From JBHIAG01 sp046758465 (GTDB lineage: Bacteria > Acidobacteriota > Terriglobia > Acidiferrales > 2-02-FULL-67-57): 47,513 nucleotides of DNA. Location of the stretch: positions 1 to 47,513 of the forward strand of contig JBHIAG010000005.1 in NCBI GenBank assembly GCA_046758465.1, read 5' to 3'. A model generated the notes under the pieces. That model worked only from the letters and a program-made list of their open reading frames with translations, was not told where the DNA came from and ran no database searches. Of the stretch, positions 31,213 through 41,100 are shown one piece after another. Position numbers and translations under genes: made by a program. Every line of letters begins with the position of its first letter. Position 1 is the stretch's first letter.

Positions 31213-32724
31213 CTAGGGGTGGGCGGTGTGGAGGAAGGTCGGGCAACGCGAGGGGCGCAGGGGTCGGGAGGTCTGCCGGGCGAGGAGCAGCCAGAGGTCG
31301 CGGGTGCGCAGGGCACGGGGCACTGCGCTGCGGTTGAAGGCGAGCGGGTTGGAGTCGTTAGCCTCCGCTTTGCGGGGCGGCGTCAGGAAGTCAGCGGTGG
31401 ACATCGCAAAAGCGAGACTCTGGGTGCGGCGGAGGTTGCCGTGGGTGGCGCGCAGGAACAGGAAGGAGAAGAAATCAAGCACGGCACTGCCGGTGTAATA
31501 GCCGTCTTCCAGGCTGACGATGACGCTGGCGGGCTGTTTGACCAAACTCTCAAAGGCGAACCAGAGGCGGCGGAGGGGGTCGGGATAGATGTGGTCAGCA
31601 GTGGCGGCGAGCCAGTCATCTTCGTGGCTGAAGCCCTCGGAGTCGGCTGGCAGGTCTTCGGCGATGGGGTGGAGGGCCAGCGGGTCGCCGCTCTGAGGCA
31701 GGTAGCGATAGGCGGGGCCGCGGCGGAGGATCAGGGCGCGGCCCTCCCGGCTCAGGACCTGCACGCCTTCTGCGGTGCGATAGGCGACGAGGTCGACGCC
31801 GGGGGCAGCGCGCACGGCTTCGGCCACCGCCGGTTCACGCCCCGCCTGGGTGTAGAGGACGGCGGCACCCACCAGGCCGTAGCGCGGGATGACGACGCTC
31901 GGCGGGTGGGTCAGTTTGCTTTGGACGCGGAAGCCGGCGCGCTTGAGCGGCTTGGCGAGGTTCACTTTGCGGAATTTGCTGAACTGGTTGCCGTGGTCGG
32001 AGAAGACAACAACTTCGACGGGTACGCGGGCCTTGCGGAGTTGGCCAGCGAGGCGGTCTACACGTCGAAGCAAGTGACGCAGCAGCCACTTGCCGCTGAT
32101 GTGGGCGCCGGGATCGGTGGAGTCAAGGTAGGCCAGGAAGACGGGCTCGCGGGATTTCAGGAACTTGCGTTTGATGCGACTGAGGGAGATGCGGCCGCCA
32201 ATCCACGGGCCCAAGACGGGCAAGGCGTACTCGAGCGTCATCGCGATGGGATGCGGATGGTAGTGAAACATCTCGCGGTAGCTGCCTGCGACGAAGGAGT
32301 TGCGGCGAAAGCGGTGGAAGAAACCGCCGCGCATGTGGTTGGCAGCGGGGTCAAAGTAGTAATCCTCATAGCCGCGCGCGGGTGGGGCGCCGAGGGGGGC
32401 GAGGGTTTCCACCAGGCCGAGGTTGGTCACGGTGGGGAAGGGGGCGATAAGAGGTATCGGGGAATGGAAGTGGCGGAGTTCGCCGCGACGATACATTTCT
32501 TCGACCAGGTCATAGCCAATACCATCCACGCAGAGGACGAGGTAGCGGGGTTGCGGGTCGTCTGCGGGGATGGTTTCCCGGGCGGCGGTGGTGGCCGGGA
32601 GCAACACGACACCCAGGAGGAGTGCGAACAGCCGCGCGAGACGCAGCGGCACGGGACAAGCTCCTGCCCTACCCAGGGGGAAGAGCGGGGCGGACGATGC
32701 TGGGCGACCGACTGCTTTGGCCAT
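31213..32724 (-). CDS. Alkaline phosphatase superfamily (type I phosphodiesterase-like) protein, exported
   Basis: A 503-aa protein. A hydrophobic signal lies at about 28-48. The metal and nucleophile motifs of the superfamily are visible in order: CVDGIGYD, FPTVTN with the likely nucleophile Thr, YLDSTDPGAH, FSDHGNQF and ATHGN. It probably hydrolyses phosphate esters or diesters in the periplasm; the substrate is unknown. ATG at 32724 follows GGAG. The first 25 residues (including LGRAGACPVP) look like translated repeat DNA, and a GTG at 32652 would give a cleaner signal peptide. It is 18 nt after ddl. Confidence 0.85.
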   Translation of the reverse strand: MAKAVGRPASSAPLFPLGRAGACPVPLRLARLFALLLGVVLLPATTAARETIPADDPQPRYLVLCVDGIGYDLVEEMYRRGELRHFHSPIPLIAPFPTVTNLGLVETLAPLGAPPARGYEDYYFDPAANHMRGGFFHRFRRNSFVAGSYREMFHYHPHPIAMTLEYALPVLGPWIGGRISLSRIKRKFLKSREPVFLAYLDSTDPGAHISGKWLLRHLLRRVDRLAGQLRKARVPVEVVVFSDHGNQFSKFRKVNLAKPLKRAGFRVQSKLTHPPSVVIPRYGLVGAAVLYTQAGREPAVAEAVRAAPGVDLVAYRTAEGVQVLSREGRALILRRGPAYRYLPQSGDPLALHPIAEDLPADSEGFSHEDDWLAATADHIYPDPLRRLWFAFESLVKQPASVIVSLEDGYYTGSAVLDFFSFLFLRATHGNLRRTQSLAFAMSTADFLTPPRKAEANDSNPLAFNRSAVPRALRTRDLWLLLARQTSRPLRPSRCPTFLHTAHP

Positions 32725-32742
32725 GCTTGCTCTCCAACGCCG

Positions 32743-33990
32743 CTAATCGTTTTCGCGGAGGACACCGCCGCGCTGGCCGGGGAGTTCGACGGCGTAGCGA
32801 GTGCGGGCCTTTTCGCGGAAGCGGTCGAGCGCGAGCTGGATGAGGCGGTCGAGGAGTTCCGGGTAAGGGATGCCGCTGGCCTCCCAGAGCTTGGGGTACA
32901 TGCTGATGGCGGTGAAGCCGGGGATGGTGTTGAGCTCGTTGATGAAGATTTTGCCCGTGCGGCGTTCGAGAAAGAAGTCAACGCGAGCCATGCCCGCGCA
33001 CTCGAGGGCGCGGAAGGCGGCGACCGCGAGTTCTTGCAGGCGCTTCACCTGGTGCTGGGGCAGCCGGGCGGGGACGATGAGGCGAGTGTTGTCCTGGAGG
33101 TATTTGGCGGCGTAGTCGTAGAACTCGTTGGTGGGGATGACCTCCCCCGGGAGCGAGGCGACGGGTTCCTGGTTGCCGAGCACGGAGACCTCAAATTCGC
33201 GGCCCACGATGGCCCGCTCCACGACAATCTTGCGGTCGTAGCGGGCCGCGAGGTCAATGGCGGCAGCGAGCTGGCTCGCCGACCTCACCTTTGTGATTCC
33301 TACAGAGGAGCCCAGGTTGGCCGGCTTGACGAACACGGGCGGGCGGCGGCGGCGGCGCAGAGTGCGGAGCACGGCGTCGCGGTCGGCTTCCCACCGGTGG
33401 CGGGGGACGCAGACAAAGTCGGTGACAGGGAGCTTGGCCTGGAAGAGGAGACGCTTCTGGACTTCCTTGTCCATTCCCAGCGCCGAGCCCAGCACACCGG
33501 CACCGATGTAGGGGAGGTTGGCGAGTTCGAGCAGGCCCTGGACGGTGCCGTCTTCGCCGAAGCTACCGTGGAGGACGGGGAAGACGACGTCGAGGTGGAG
33601 CGGCTCGGGGTGCTTGGCTGCCGGGTTGAGCGGGACAACGGAAGCGGCCGAGGGTTCAGCGGGGAGGACGACAGCGGTGGCGTCCTGGAAGGCGCGGCGG
33701 AGGTCGCTGTGGGTGAGGGCGGGCGTGCGGCGGCGGCGAGTGGATTCGGCGAGGCTGCGCGGCCCTTCGGCTCCGCTCCGCACGACTTGGCTCCCCTCGA
33801 CTTCGCTCGGGGCAGGCGGGGCAAGCAGGGCCGGCAGGATCCAGCGGCCTTCCTTGGTGATGCCGATGGGGACGACTTCGTACTTTGCGGGATCGAGGGC
33901 CTGGATGACTGAGGCCGCCGAGACGAGCGAGACCTCGTGCTCGCCCGAGCGTCCGCCAAACAGCACGCCTACGCGCAGCTTCTTGCCCAT
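32743..33990 (-). CDS. ddl: D-alanine--D-alanine ligase with in-frame repeat insertion
   Basis: A 415-aa ATP-grasp ligase making D-Ala-D-Ala for peptidoglycan. It shows VLFGGRSGEHEVSLVSA, FPVLHGSFGEDGTVQGLLEL, FVKPANLGSSVGITKV and FINELNTIPGFTAISMYP, so all ligase motifs are intact. It is about 50-100 residues longer than E. coli DdlB. The extra part sits between the N-terminal fold and FPVLHG and includes APPAPSEVEGSQVVRSGAE, typical of translated palindromic repeats. I chose ATG 33990 (MGKKLRVGVLFGG); a GTG at 34008 is possible. Confidence 0.93.
   Translation of the reverse strand: MGKKLRVGVLFGGRSGEHEVSLVSAASVIQALDPAKYEVVPIGITKEGRWILPALLAPPAPSEVEGSQVVRSGAEGPRSLAESTRRRRTPALTHSDLRRAFQDATAVVLPAEPSAASVVPLNPAAKHPEPLHLDVVFPVLHGSFGEDGTVQGLLELANLPYIGAGVLGSALGMDKEVQKRLLFQAKLPVTDFVCVPRHRWEADRDAVLRTLRRRRRPPVFVKPANLGSSVGITKVRSASQLAAAIDLAARYDRKIVVERAIVGREFEVSVLGNQEPVASLPGEVIPTNEFYDYAAKYLQDNTRLIVPARLPQHQVKRLQELAVAAFRALECAGMARVDFFLERRTGKIFINELNTIPGFTAISMYPKLWEASGIPYPELLDRLIQLALDRFREKARTRYAVELPGQRGGVLREND
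33766..33815. repeat. REP-like palindromic mini-repeat inside ddl
   Basis: On the plus strand this segment holds GCGCGGCCCTTCGGCTCCGC and then a hairpin with CCTCGA paired to TCGGGG around CTTCGC. It encodes the low-complexity insert of Ddl. A related sequence, TTGAGCGAAGCCGAAGGG, lies at about 38078-38095 beside ompA. Such GC-rich palindromic elements are scattered in some acidobacterial genomes; the family assignment is my inference. Confidence 0.5.
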
Positions 33991-34052
33991 TACATTTAAG
34001 TCTATCACAATGCTCCGTGACCACCGAGTTCTGTGGAGTCGAGGAGGGGAGA

Positions 34053-35834
34053 ATGAGAAGGCAGCGGTCTAGTTTCGTGTTGTTCATTCTTCTTGGTTGG
34101 GTGTTTGCAGTCGGGACAGCGAGTGCGGTGGGGGAAGAGTCGAGCGAGGCGGGCGCGCGCTTGCACGCACTCTTCAAGGAGGAGTGGGAGTACAGGCTGC
34201 GGGAGAACCCGACGTTTGCCTCGCGGTTGGGCGACCGGCGCTACAACGACCGCTGGCCGGACGTAAGCCTGGGGGCGATTGCGCGCCGGCACCAACATGA
34301 CCGGGAGGTGCTAGAGAAACTCGCGGCGATCCCCTACGACGAGCTCTCCGAGGCTGACAAGCTGAACTATACCCTGTTTCGCAAAAACTATGCGATGGAC
34401 GTCGAGGGGTATCAATATCGTTGGTATCTGCTGCCGCTCAACCAGCGCGGCGGGATTCAGACGGCGAACGAGCTCGGCGACGCGCTGCGGTTTGCGACTG
34501 TCAAAGATTACGAGGACTGGATTGCGCGGCTCGAGGCCTTCCCGAACTACATGGAGCAAACCATCGCGCTGCTGCGGGAGGGAATGCGGGTGGGGATGGT
34601 GCATCCGAAGGTCATCCTGGAGCGGCTGCCGGGTCAAATCGCGGCGCAGATCGTGGACGATCCGGCGGATAGCCTGTTCTTCCAGCCGTTCAAGAAGTTC
34701 CCGGAGGGAATCAGCGCGGGGAAGCGGGCGCGGCTGGTGCGGGAAGGGAAGCAGGCGATTGCCGAAGGGGTCATTCCGGTGTTTCGGAAGTTTCAAACCT
34801 TCTTCACGAAGGAATACCTGCCCGCGGGCTATGAGCGGGTGGGGGCGTGGCAGCTTCCGCGGGGGAAAGAGATGTACGCCTTCTTTGCGCGGCAGTTCAC
34901 GACCACTGAGCTGACGCCGGAGGAGATTCACCGCCTGGGGCTGGCGGAGGTGCAGCGCATCCGGGCGGAGATGGAGAAGGTTATCGAGCAGGTGGGGTTC
35001 GAGGGCAGCTTCGAGGAGTTTCTGCACTTTTTGCGCACCGACCCGCAGTTCTACTACCGCGACCCGGAAGAGCTGCTCGCGGCCTATCAGGGACTGGCGA
35101 AGCGCATTGACCCGACGCTGGTGAAACTGTTCCGGAAGCTGCCGCGGATGCCCTATGGGGTGGAGCCGATTCCCGCGAACATCGCGCCCGATACGACGAC
35201 AGCCTACTATCGTCGGCCAGCGGCCGACGGGTCACGGGCGGGTACCTATTTCGTCAATCTCTACAAGCCGGCGGTGCGGCCGAAATATGAGATGGAGGCG
35301 CTGACGATCCACGAGGCGATGCCGGGGCATCATTTGCAGATTGCGCTGGCGATGGAACTGGGCGAGCTGCCGGAGTTTCGTCGCTACGGCGGGTACACGG
35401 CGTTCACGGAAGGCTGGGGACTCTACGCCGAAAGTTTGGGCCAGGAGTTGGGCTTCTATCAGGACCCGTACTCGAAGTTTGGCCAACTGACCTACGAGAT
35501 GTGGCGGGCGGTGCGCCTGGTGGTGGACACCGGGATGCACTCTCTGGGGTGGACGCGGCAGCAGGCGATTGATTTCTTCCGGGCCAATGCGGCCAAGACC
35601 GAGCAGGACATTGTGAACGAGATTGACCGCTACATCGCCTGGCCGGGGCAGGCGCTGGCGTACAAGATCGGGGAGTTGAAGATCAAGGAGCTGCGGGCGC
35701 AGGCGCGCCGGGAGCTGGGCGAGCGGTTCGACATCCGGGCCTTTCACGAGGTAGTGCTGGGCAGCGGCGCGGTGCCGCTGGACGTGCTGGAAGCGAAGGT
35801 CAACGCTTGGCTTGCTGCGGTGAAAGGTCAGTGA
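34053..35834 (+). CDS. DUF885-family exported metallopeptidase-like protein
   Basis: A 593-aa protein with a signal peptide (hydrophobic 6-23) and a good ribosome site (GGAGGGGAG) before ATG 34053. The body is helical, as in DUF885. The zinc-binding motif HEAMPGHH lies at 420-427, with FTEGWGLYAESLGQE downstream supplying the third ligand. Members are thought to be carboxypeptidase-like enzymes of the M32/M3-related fold. It probably cleaves peptides in the periplasm. It is divergent from ddl and ends at a hairpin. Confidence 0.9.
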   Translation: MRRQRSSFVLFILLGWVFAVGTASAVGEESSEAGARLHALFKEEWEYRLRENPTFASRLGDRRYNDRWPDVSLGAIARRHQHDREVLEKLAAIPYDELSEADKLNYTLFRKNYAMDVEGYQYRWYLLPLNQRGGIQTANELGDALRFATVKDYEDWIARLEAFPNYMEQTIALLREGMRVGMVHPKVILERLPGQIAAQIVDDPADSLFFQPFKKFPEGISAGKRARLVREGKQAIAEGVIPVFRKFQTFFTKEYLPAGYERVGAWQLPRGKEMYAFFARQFTTTELTPEEIHRLGLAEVQRIRAEMEKVIEQVGFEGSFEEFLHFLRTDPQFYYRDPEELLAAYQGLAKRIDPTLVKLFRKLPRMPYGVEPIPANIAPDTTTAYYRRPAADGSRAGTYFVNLYKPAVRPKYEMEALTIHEAMPGHHLQIALAMELGELPEFRRYGGYTAFTEGWGLYAESLGQELGFYQDPYSKFGQLTYEMWRAVRLVVDTGMHSLGWTRQQAIDFFRANAAKTEQDIVNEIDRYIAWPGQALAYKIGELKIKELRAQARRELGERFDIRAFHEVVLGSGAVPLDVLEAKVNAWLAAVKGQ

Positions 35835-35853
35835 GGGTCGGCTGAGCCGGCCC
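35835..35853 (+). terminator. Strong hairpin after the DUF885 gene
   Basis: GGGTCGGC (35835-35842) pairs with GCCGGCCC (35846-35853), eight pairs including one G-T, around TGA. It begins immediately after the stop codon. There is no U-tract, so it may end transcription with Rho or simply protect the 3' end. Confidence 0.45.
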
Positions 35854-35931
35854 CTGGGGTCTGGCTGGCGAGACGCTGCAATGCGCCGCGATCTGGCGGG
35901 ATACCGCCCCCTGCCTACAGCTTGTCCACGG

Positions 35932-37806
35932 TCATTCCTGTTGGCCGGGGCCTGCGGGGGAGGATTCGCAGAGCGAGGAAAGCCGGCCGACCTTGGCGGG
36001 CGGGAAGAGCAGGACGACGCGGCGGTTGTGCTCCTCCGCCGCTGGGGAGTTGACGACGGGTTCACGTTCGCCTTTGCCGATGATGCTATCAGCGAGTTGC
36101 GCGAGGAGTTCCAGGCGCTGGGTGGGGTTGCGGCGGGCGGCGGCGTAGTTCTGCGCCAAGAGTCGCTGCACGCTGGCGAGGCGCTGGAGGTCGGCGGCGC
36201 GGGCGGCCGGAGCGGTGTCATGCTGCAAGGCCTCTTCGAGGAAGTAGCGGTAGACGGCGAGGGCACGCTGCTCGGAGAGCCACTGATTATAGTCCTTCTC
36301 GCCGACCAGATCGGTGTGGCCTTCGTAGCGAACGTCAGCCTGGGGAAACAGCAGCAGGCGGAGTACGGCGAGCCTGCCCAGATTCTCGCGGGCGGTGGAA
36401 CGCAGTACGTAGCTACCGAAGTCGAACAGGATGTCGGAGGCGAGCGTCAGCGCCATGCTGCCGCCCTGTTGGGTCAACTGGCCGAGGGAAGCGAGCTGGC
36501 GGCGTAGCTCCGCGCAGATTTTGTCACGCTCTTCGCGCAGCCGAGCATTCTGGGCCGAGGCTTGCTGAAGGGACTGCTCACGCGAGCCGAGCTGTTGCTG
36601 CAGCGCTCGAAGCTGCTCTTCGGTCTCTTGGGCGCGGGCGTGGGCCTGCTGGCCGGTGCGGCGCTCCTGGTCGAGGGCCGCTTCGAGTTGCTGGAGTTGG
36701 TCGCGGAGGCTGGCAAGCTCGCGCTGGGCGTTGGCGAGCTCGCGCTGCGCGTCGGCAAGCTGGGCTTGGGTTTCCTGGTGGGCACGGCGGAGCCGGTCGG
36801 CTTCTTCGCGTAGGGGAGCGGTGGCGGTGGTGAGGCGGGCCACTGCTTGGCGCAACTGGTCGGCCTCCGCGCGGAGTTTGTTCAGTTCGCGGTCGAGTTG
36901 GCGGATGTAGATGCCGCCCACGGCGCCGAGGGCCAAGGCGCGCGCGTTCTCGGCAATCTGGGCGGCGGTGCGGGCAGATTGGATGGCATCGCGGGTATTG
37001 CCGCCGCTGCCAAAGGTTTCTTCGGCCTGCTGCAAGTAGCCACGCGCTTGTTCGAGGGTCTGGCGGGTGCGGGCTTCGTCGGGCAGCGGCTCTGCGCTCT
37101 CGGGCGTGGGCGCGGCCAAGATGCCGGCGGCGGAAGCCAGCTCGACGGCTTTGCGTGCCTGAAGGAGTTCGTTGGGAACATTCAGTACCACGGCGGCGGG
37201 CGCGGTGTCGTAGCGGGTGTAGTAGGTGTAGTAGAGGAGCTTGCCGGGGACGGGCAGGGCTTTGTTGCCGGTGTCGATGTTGTCCTGGTTGATGCTGTAG
37301 AGCACGACCACGGAGCTGGGATCCTGGACGGCAAAGTCGGGCTCGGCGGTAACCATCAGCCAGAAGGTCTGGTAGGGGGCCGTGACGTTGATGCTCACCG
37401 GCCGACCACGCTCGAAGGTGATTTCACCGAGATTCATGGCCGCGCCGTCGGCCGACACGGCCCAGAGCACGTAGGTCAGGAAGTCCCGGCCAAAGCGGCG
37501 CGCCGGCGGCAGGCCTTTGATGTCGCCACGGTTGATGTCGATCTCGATGAAACCCCGGCGACTCTCCACCTTGAGCCGTGTCGAGGCTTGGGGTTCGATC
37601 TTGGTACCCTGCATTTCGACCACCGTGGTGCCGGCGAGGTGACGGAAGCTGAGAATCTGCCCGCCCGCCTCAGTGACCTCAATGGCCTGGAGGTGTGCGG
37701 GCTGTGTCACTGGTGTAGGCGTCTGGGTGGTGGCGCTGGGTGAGCTGGCGAGCAGTGCCGTGGTCGCCAGCGTCAAAACCAGGGCAAAGCATTGATTGCT
37801 GTGCAT
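35932..37806 (-). CDS. OmpA-family protein with long coiled coil, exported
   Basis: A 624-aa protein from ATG 37806, which follows AGAAGG. Residues 1-24 are a signal peptide. A beta-rich domain occupies about 40-210, then helices with DUF4398-like texture (about 240-300), and a long coiled coil at about 300-440 rich in Gln/Arg/Glu heptads. The C-terminal OmpA-like domain (about 455-600) carries DILFDFGSYVLRSTARENL and YEGHTDLVGEKDYNQWLSEQRA, the peptidoglycan-binding motif. It probably tethers the outer membrane or an envelope complex to the cell wall. Confidence 0.9.
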   Translation of the reverse strand: MHSNQCFALVLTLATTALLASSPSATTQTPTPVTQPAHLQAIEVTEAGGQILSFRHLAGTTVVEMQGTKIEPQASTRLKVESRRGFIEIDINRGDIKGLPPARRFGRDFLTYVLWAVSADGAAMNLGEITFERGRPVSINVTAPYQTFWLMVTAEPDFAVQDPSSVVVLYSINQDNIDTGNKALPVPGKLLYYTYYTRYDTAPAAVVLNVPNELLQARKAVELASAAGILAAPTPESAEPLPDEARTRQTLEQARGYLQQAEETFGSGGNTRDAIQSARTAAQIAENARALALGAVGGIYIRQLDRELNKLRAEADQLRQAVARLTTATAPLREEADRLRRAHQETQAQLADAQRELANAQRELASLRDQLQQLEAALDQERRTGQQAHARAQETEEQLRALQQQLGSREQSLQQASAQNARLREERDKICAELRRQLASLGQLTQQGGSMALTLASDILFDFGSYVLRSTARENLGRLAVLRLLLFPQADVRYEGHTDLVGEKDYNQWLSEQRALAVYRYFLEEALQHDTAPAARAADLQRLASVQRLLAQNYAAARRNPTQRLELLAQLADSIIGKGEREPVVNSPAAEEHNRRVVLLFPPAKVGRLSSLCESSPAGPGQQE

Positions 37807-38103
37807 ACCTTCTGCCGCATGCGAAGCCAAATTTTAACTTATTGTAGCCGACCCGAGGCAGATTTGCTACCGGTAAAGATGCCGGCCTCGCGCGGAGAGA
37901 GGTAAGGATGCTCAGGGGAGTCGAAGTTGGGGATGAGGTTTTCGCAGGTGTCGCTGCCGAGCCGCGTGCGCGTTGACTTGGCGGTGGGCGTGGCGTAGGC
38001 TGGCTGCCCAATAGAAGCCTCTGACCCTCAGGTCTAGCTGTAGTGGCCTGCCGCGACGAAGTCGCGGGTGGCTTGCCTTGAGCGAAGCCGAAGGGTCGCT
38101 CGC
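37807..38103. other. Non-coding stretch with repeat DNA between ompA-like and propeller genes
   Basis: About 297 bases with no convincing gene. It contains a perfect hairpin, CCGCGAC (38050-38056 region) with GTCGCGG around GAA, and the REP-like TTGAGCGAAGCCGAAGGG. On the minus strand an open frame without a start codon (about 38030 to TAA at 37839) encodes fragments like TRLGSDTCENLIPNFDSPEH; it could be a decayed gene end or chance. Confidence 0.5.
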
Positions 38104-41100
38104 TTACCGCGCTGAGCCGCGAGGCCCCTTGCCGCTCACCATAACCACCGGGATGTTCTCCCGGCGCACCAGCCGGTTGAACGCCGCCACGTCCTGCGCC
38201 TGGATTTCCTTCCACTTGCCTAACAGCTCATCGAGTTGCTGGCTCAACCCCTCGAACAGTTCGTAGGACTGCTGGGTGGGAGGCGTGTCGGCGCTTTCCA
38301 CCACCAGGGCCAGGGAGGCCAGCTTGTTGTTGAGCTTGATGGGGTAGTTGAGCGGGTCCTGAGAGCTCTTCGACTTCACCTGCAGGATCTCCTCCTCCAC
38401 CGCGGTCATCTTTTTGTCCAGCGCCGCGGCGGCGGCGATGATGGTTTTTCCCCGCCGATGCTCGGCCACCCGCTGGCGCAACTGCTTGAGCTGCGCGCGC
38501 AGGTCCCGCATCTGGGTCACCGTGTCGTGCGCCGCGCTGACTCGCGCGCGAATCTTCATTAGCAGGTCAAACTGTTTCCTCAGGTCAGCCTGCGAGGTCG
38601 AGACCCGCGGGTCCAGCTTGACCTCGAGCGGCACCGCTTGGCTCTTGCCCCCGACGGTCAGCTTGACCTCATACCTGCCCGGCAGAGCCAGCGGCCCCCA
38701 CGGCGGCGCCGCCCAGAGGATGGCGCCGCGAACCCGGCTCGCTCTCTTGTGCCGCAGGTTCCAGACAAAGCGATTCATGCCCGCCTTCTTGGGCAGCCGC
38801 TGCCGCCGCGCCAGTTGGGCGAAGAAGCCCGTCGGTTCCTCCTCCTTGCGCTCGCGGCTCGAAAACTTCCGCACCACGCGGCCGCGGCGGTCGAGGATCT
38901 CCAGCGTGATTTCCCCTTTGGGGGCGGACTTCAGGTAGTAGTAAATCACCGCGCCGCTCGGCGGGTTCTCGCCCGCGAACTGGGGCCGGAAGAATCGAAA
39001 GCCACCCCGCATGCGGTAGGTGAGCCGCGGCGGGTAGAGATGCACTTCCGCGCGCGCCACCCGCTCATTGACCTGATGCAGAGGCGTGAGGTCATCGAGG
39101 ATCCAGAACGAGCGGCCATGCGTGCCCACGACCAGGTCGTCGTTCTTCACCACCAGGTCATGGACGGGCACAGTTGGCAAGTTCAGTTGCAGCGACTGCC
39201 AGTGCGCACCGTCGTCGAAGGAAACGAACACGCCCGTCTCCGTGCCGGCATAGAGCAGCCCGCGGCGCTTGGGGTCCTCGCGCACCGCGCGAACGAAAGT
39301 AGTTTCCGGGAGGCCGTTGGTGATCTTCGTCCAGCTCTTGCCGAAGTCGTTCGTTTTGTAGATGTAAGGGCCGTAGTCATCAAGCTCGTGGCGGTCAACG
39401 GCCAGGTAGGCGGTGGCAACGTCGTGCGGCGAGGCCTCGATCAGGCTGATCAGGCTCCACTCGGGCATCTCCTTGGGCGTGATGTCCGTCCAGCGCTTGC
39501 CGGCGTCGCGCGTCAGGTGCACGAGCCCGTCGTCAGTGCCGACCCAGATCAGCCCTTCCTGGTGCGGCGACTCCACCACGCTGAAGATGGTGTCGTAGTA
39601 CTCGACACTGGTGTTGTCGTGCGTGATGGGGCCACCCGAGGGGCCCTGCTTGCTCTTATCGTTGCGGGTGAGGTCGGGGCTGATCGCGGTCCAGCTCATC
39701 CCTTGGTTCGTGGTTTTGAAGAGCACCTCGGCGGCGTGGTAGAGCACGTTCGGGTCGTGCGGGGAAATCACGATGGGTGCCGTCCACTGGTAGCGGTGCT
39801 TCAGCTCGGCGGCTCCCCACCCCATGGGGTTTTCGGGCCACGCGGTGATCACCTGCGCCTGCCTGCTGCGCTTGTCGAAGCGGGTGATGACCCCGCCGTA
39901 GCACCCCGCATAGACGATGTTCGGGTCCACCGGATGCGGGGCAATGTAGCCGCTCTCGCATCCCCCCACGGGATACCAGTCGGAGCGGTCAATCGCCCCG
40001 TCGTCGCTGCGACTGGCGACGGCGACTGTCGAGTTGTCCTGCTGGGCGCCGTACACGTGGTACGGGAACCGGTTGTCCGTGGTCACGTGGTAGAACTGCG
40101 CGGTCGGCTGGCTGTCCTGGCGCGTCCAGGTCTTGCCCCCGTTGACCGTGGCGTTGGCCCCGCCATCGTTGCCATTAATCATGCGCTGGGGGTCGTTGGG
40201 ATTGATCCAGAGCGCGTGATGGTCGCCGTGCGGCGCCCGGATGCTCGTGAAGCTTTTTCCGCCATCGGTCGAGCGGTAGAGACCTGTGTTGAGCACGTAA
40301 ACAGTGTCGGCGCTTTTCGGGTCAGCGATGACGTGCGTGTAGTACCAGGCGCGCTGCCGATAGCGCCGGTCAGCGTTGAGCAAGCGCCACGTCTCGCCGC
40401 CGTCGTCAGAGCGGTAGAGGCCGCCCTTTTCGGCTTCAATCAACGTCCAGACGCGCTCCGGGTTCGCCCCGGAGACCGCGACCCCGATGCGACCCCAGAG
40501 CCCCCCGGGCAAGCCGTTCCCTTCCAGCCGCTTCCAGGTGCTGCCACCATCGGTGGACTTGTAAAGGCCGCTGCCCGGCCCGCCACTCGAAAGACTGTAG
40601 GGCGTCCGATGCGCCTCCCAGAGCGCAGCAAACAGGATATGTGAGTTGGTGGGGTCGAAGGTGATGTCGATTCCACCTGTCGTATCGTCCTGGTAGAGGA
40701 CCTTCTCCCAGGTCTGCCCGCCATCGCGGGTGCGGAAGATGCCGCGCTCGGTGTTGCGCCCATAGACGTGGCCCAGCGCCGCCACAAACACGACATCCGG
40801 GTCGCGCGGGTGCACGATCACACGGCCGATGGTGCGCGTATCGCGCAGCCCGATGTGCTTCCAGGTCTTGCCCGCATCCGTGGATTTGTAGACCCCATCG
40901 CCGTGCGAGATGTTGCCGCGGATGCAGGCCTCACCGGTGCCCACATAAACAATGTTGAGGTCGGACTCGGCCACGGCGATGCTCCCAATCGAGGAGACCG
41001 GTTGCTTGTCGAACAGCGGCTCCCAGGTCAGCCCGCCGTCGGTCGTCTTCCACAGGCCGCTGCCGGTGCCCCCGAAGTAGTAGGCGTTCGGCTGGCTCGG

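Noticed and set aside
31159..33912. A 917-codon plus-strand open frame opposite the phosphatase-family and ddl genes
   Set aside because: The minus strand has clear catalytic motifs for both proteins. The plus frame is a GC-rich antisense shadow with no domain.
38638..40644. A 668-codon plus-strand open frame inside the propeller gene
   Set aside because: It is antisense to repeated BNR units and mirrors their composition; there is no start context or family resemblance.
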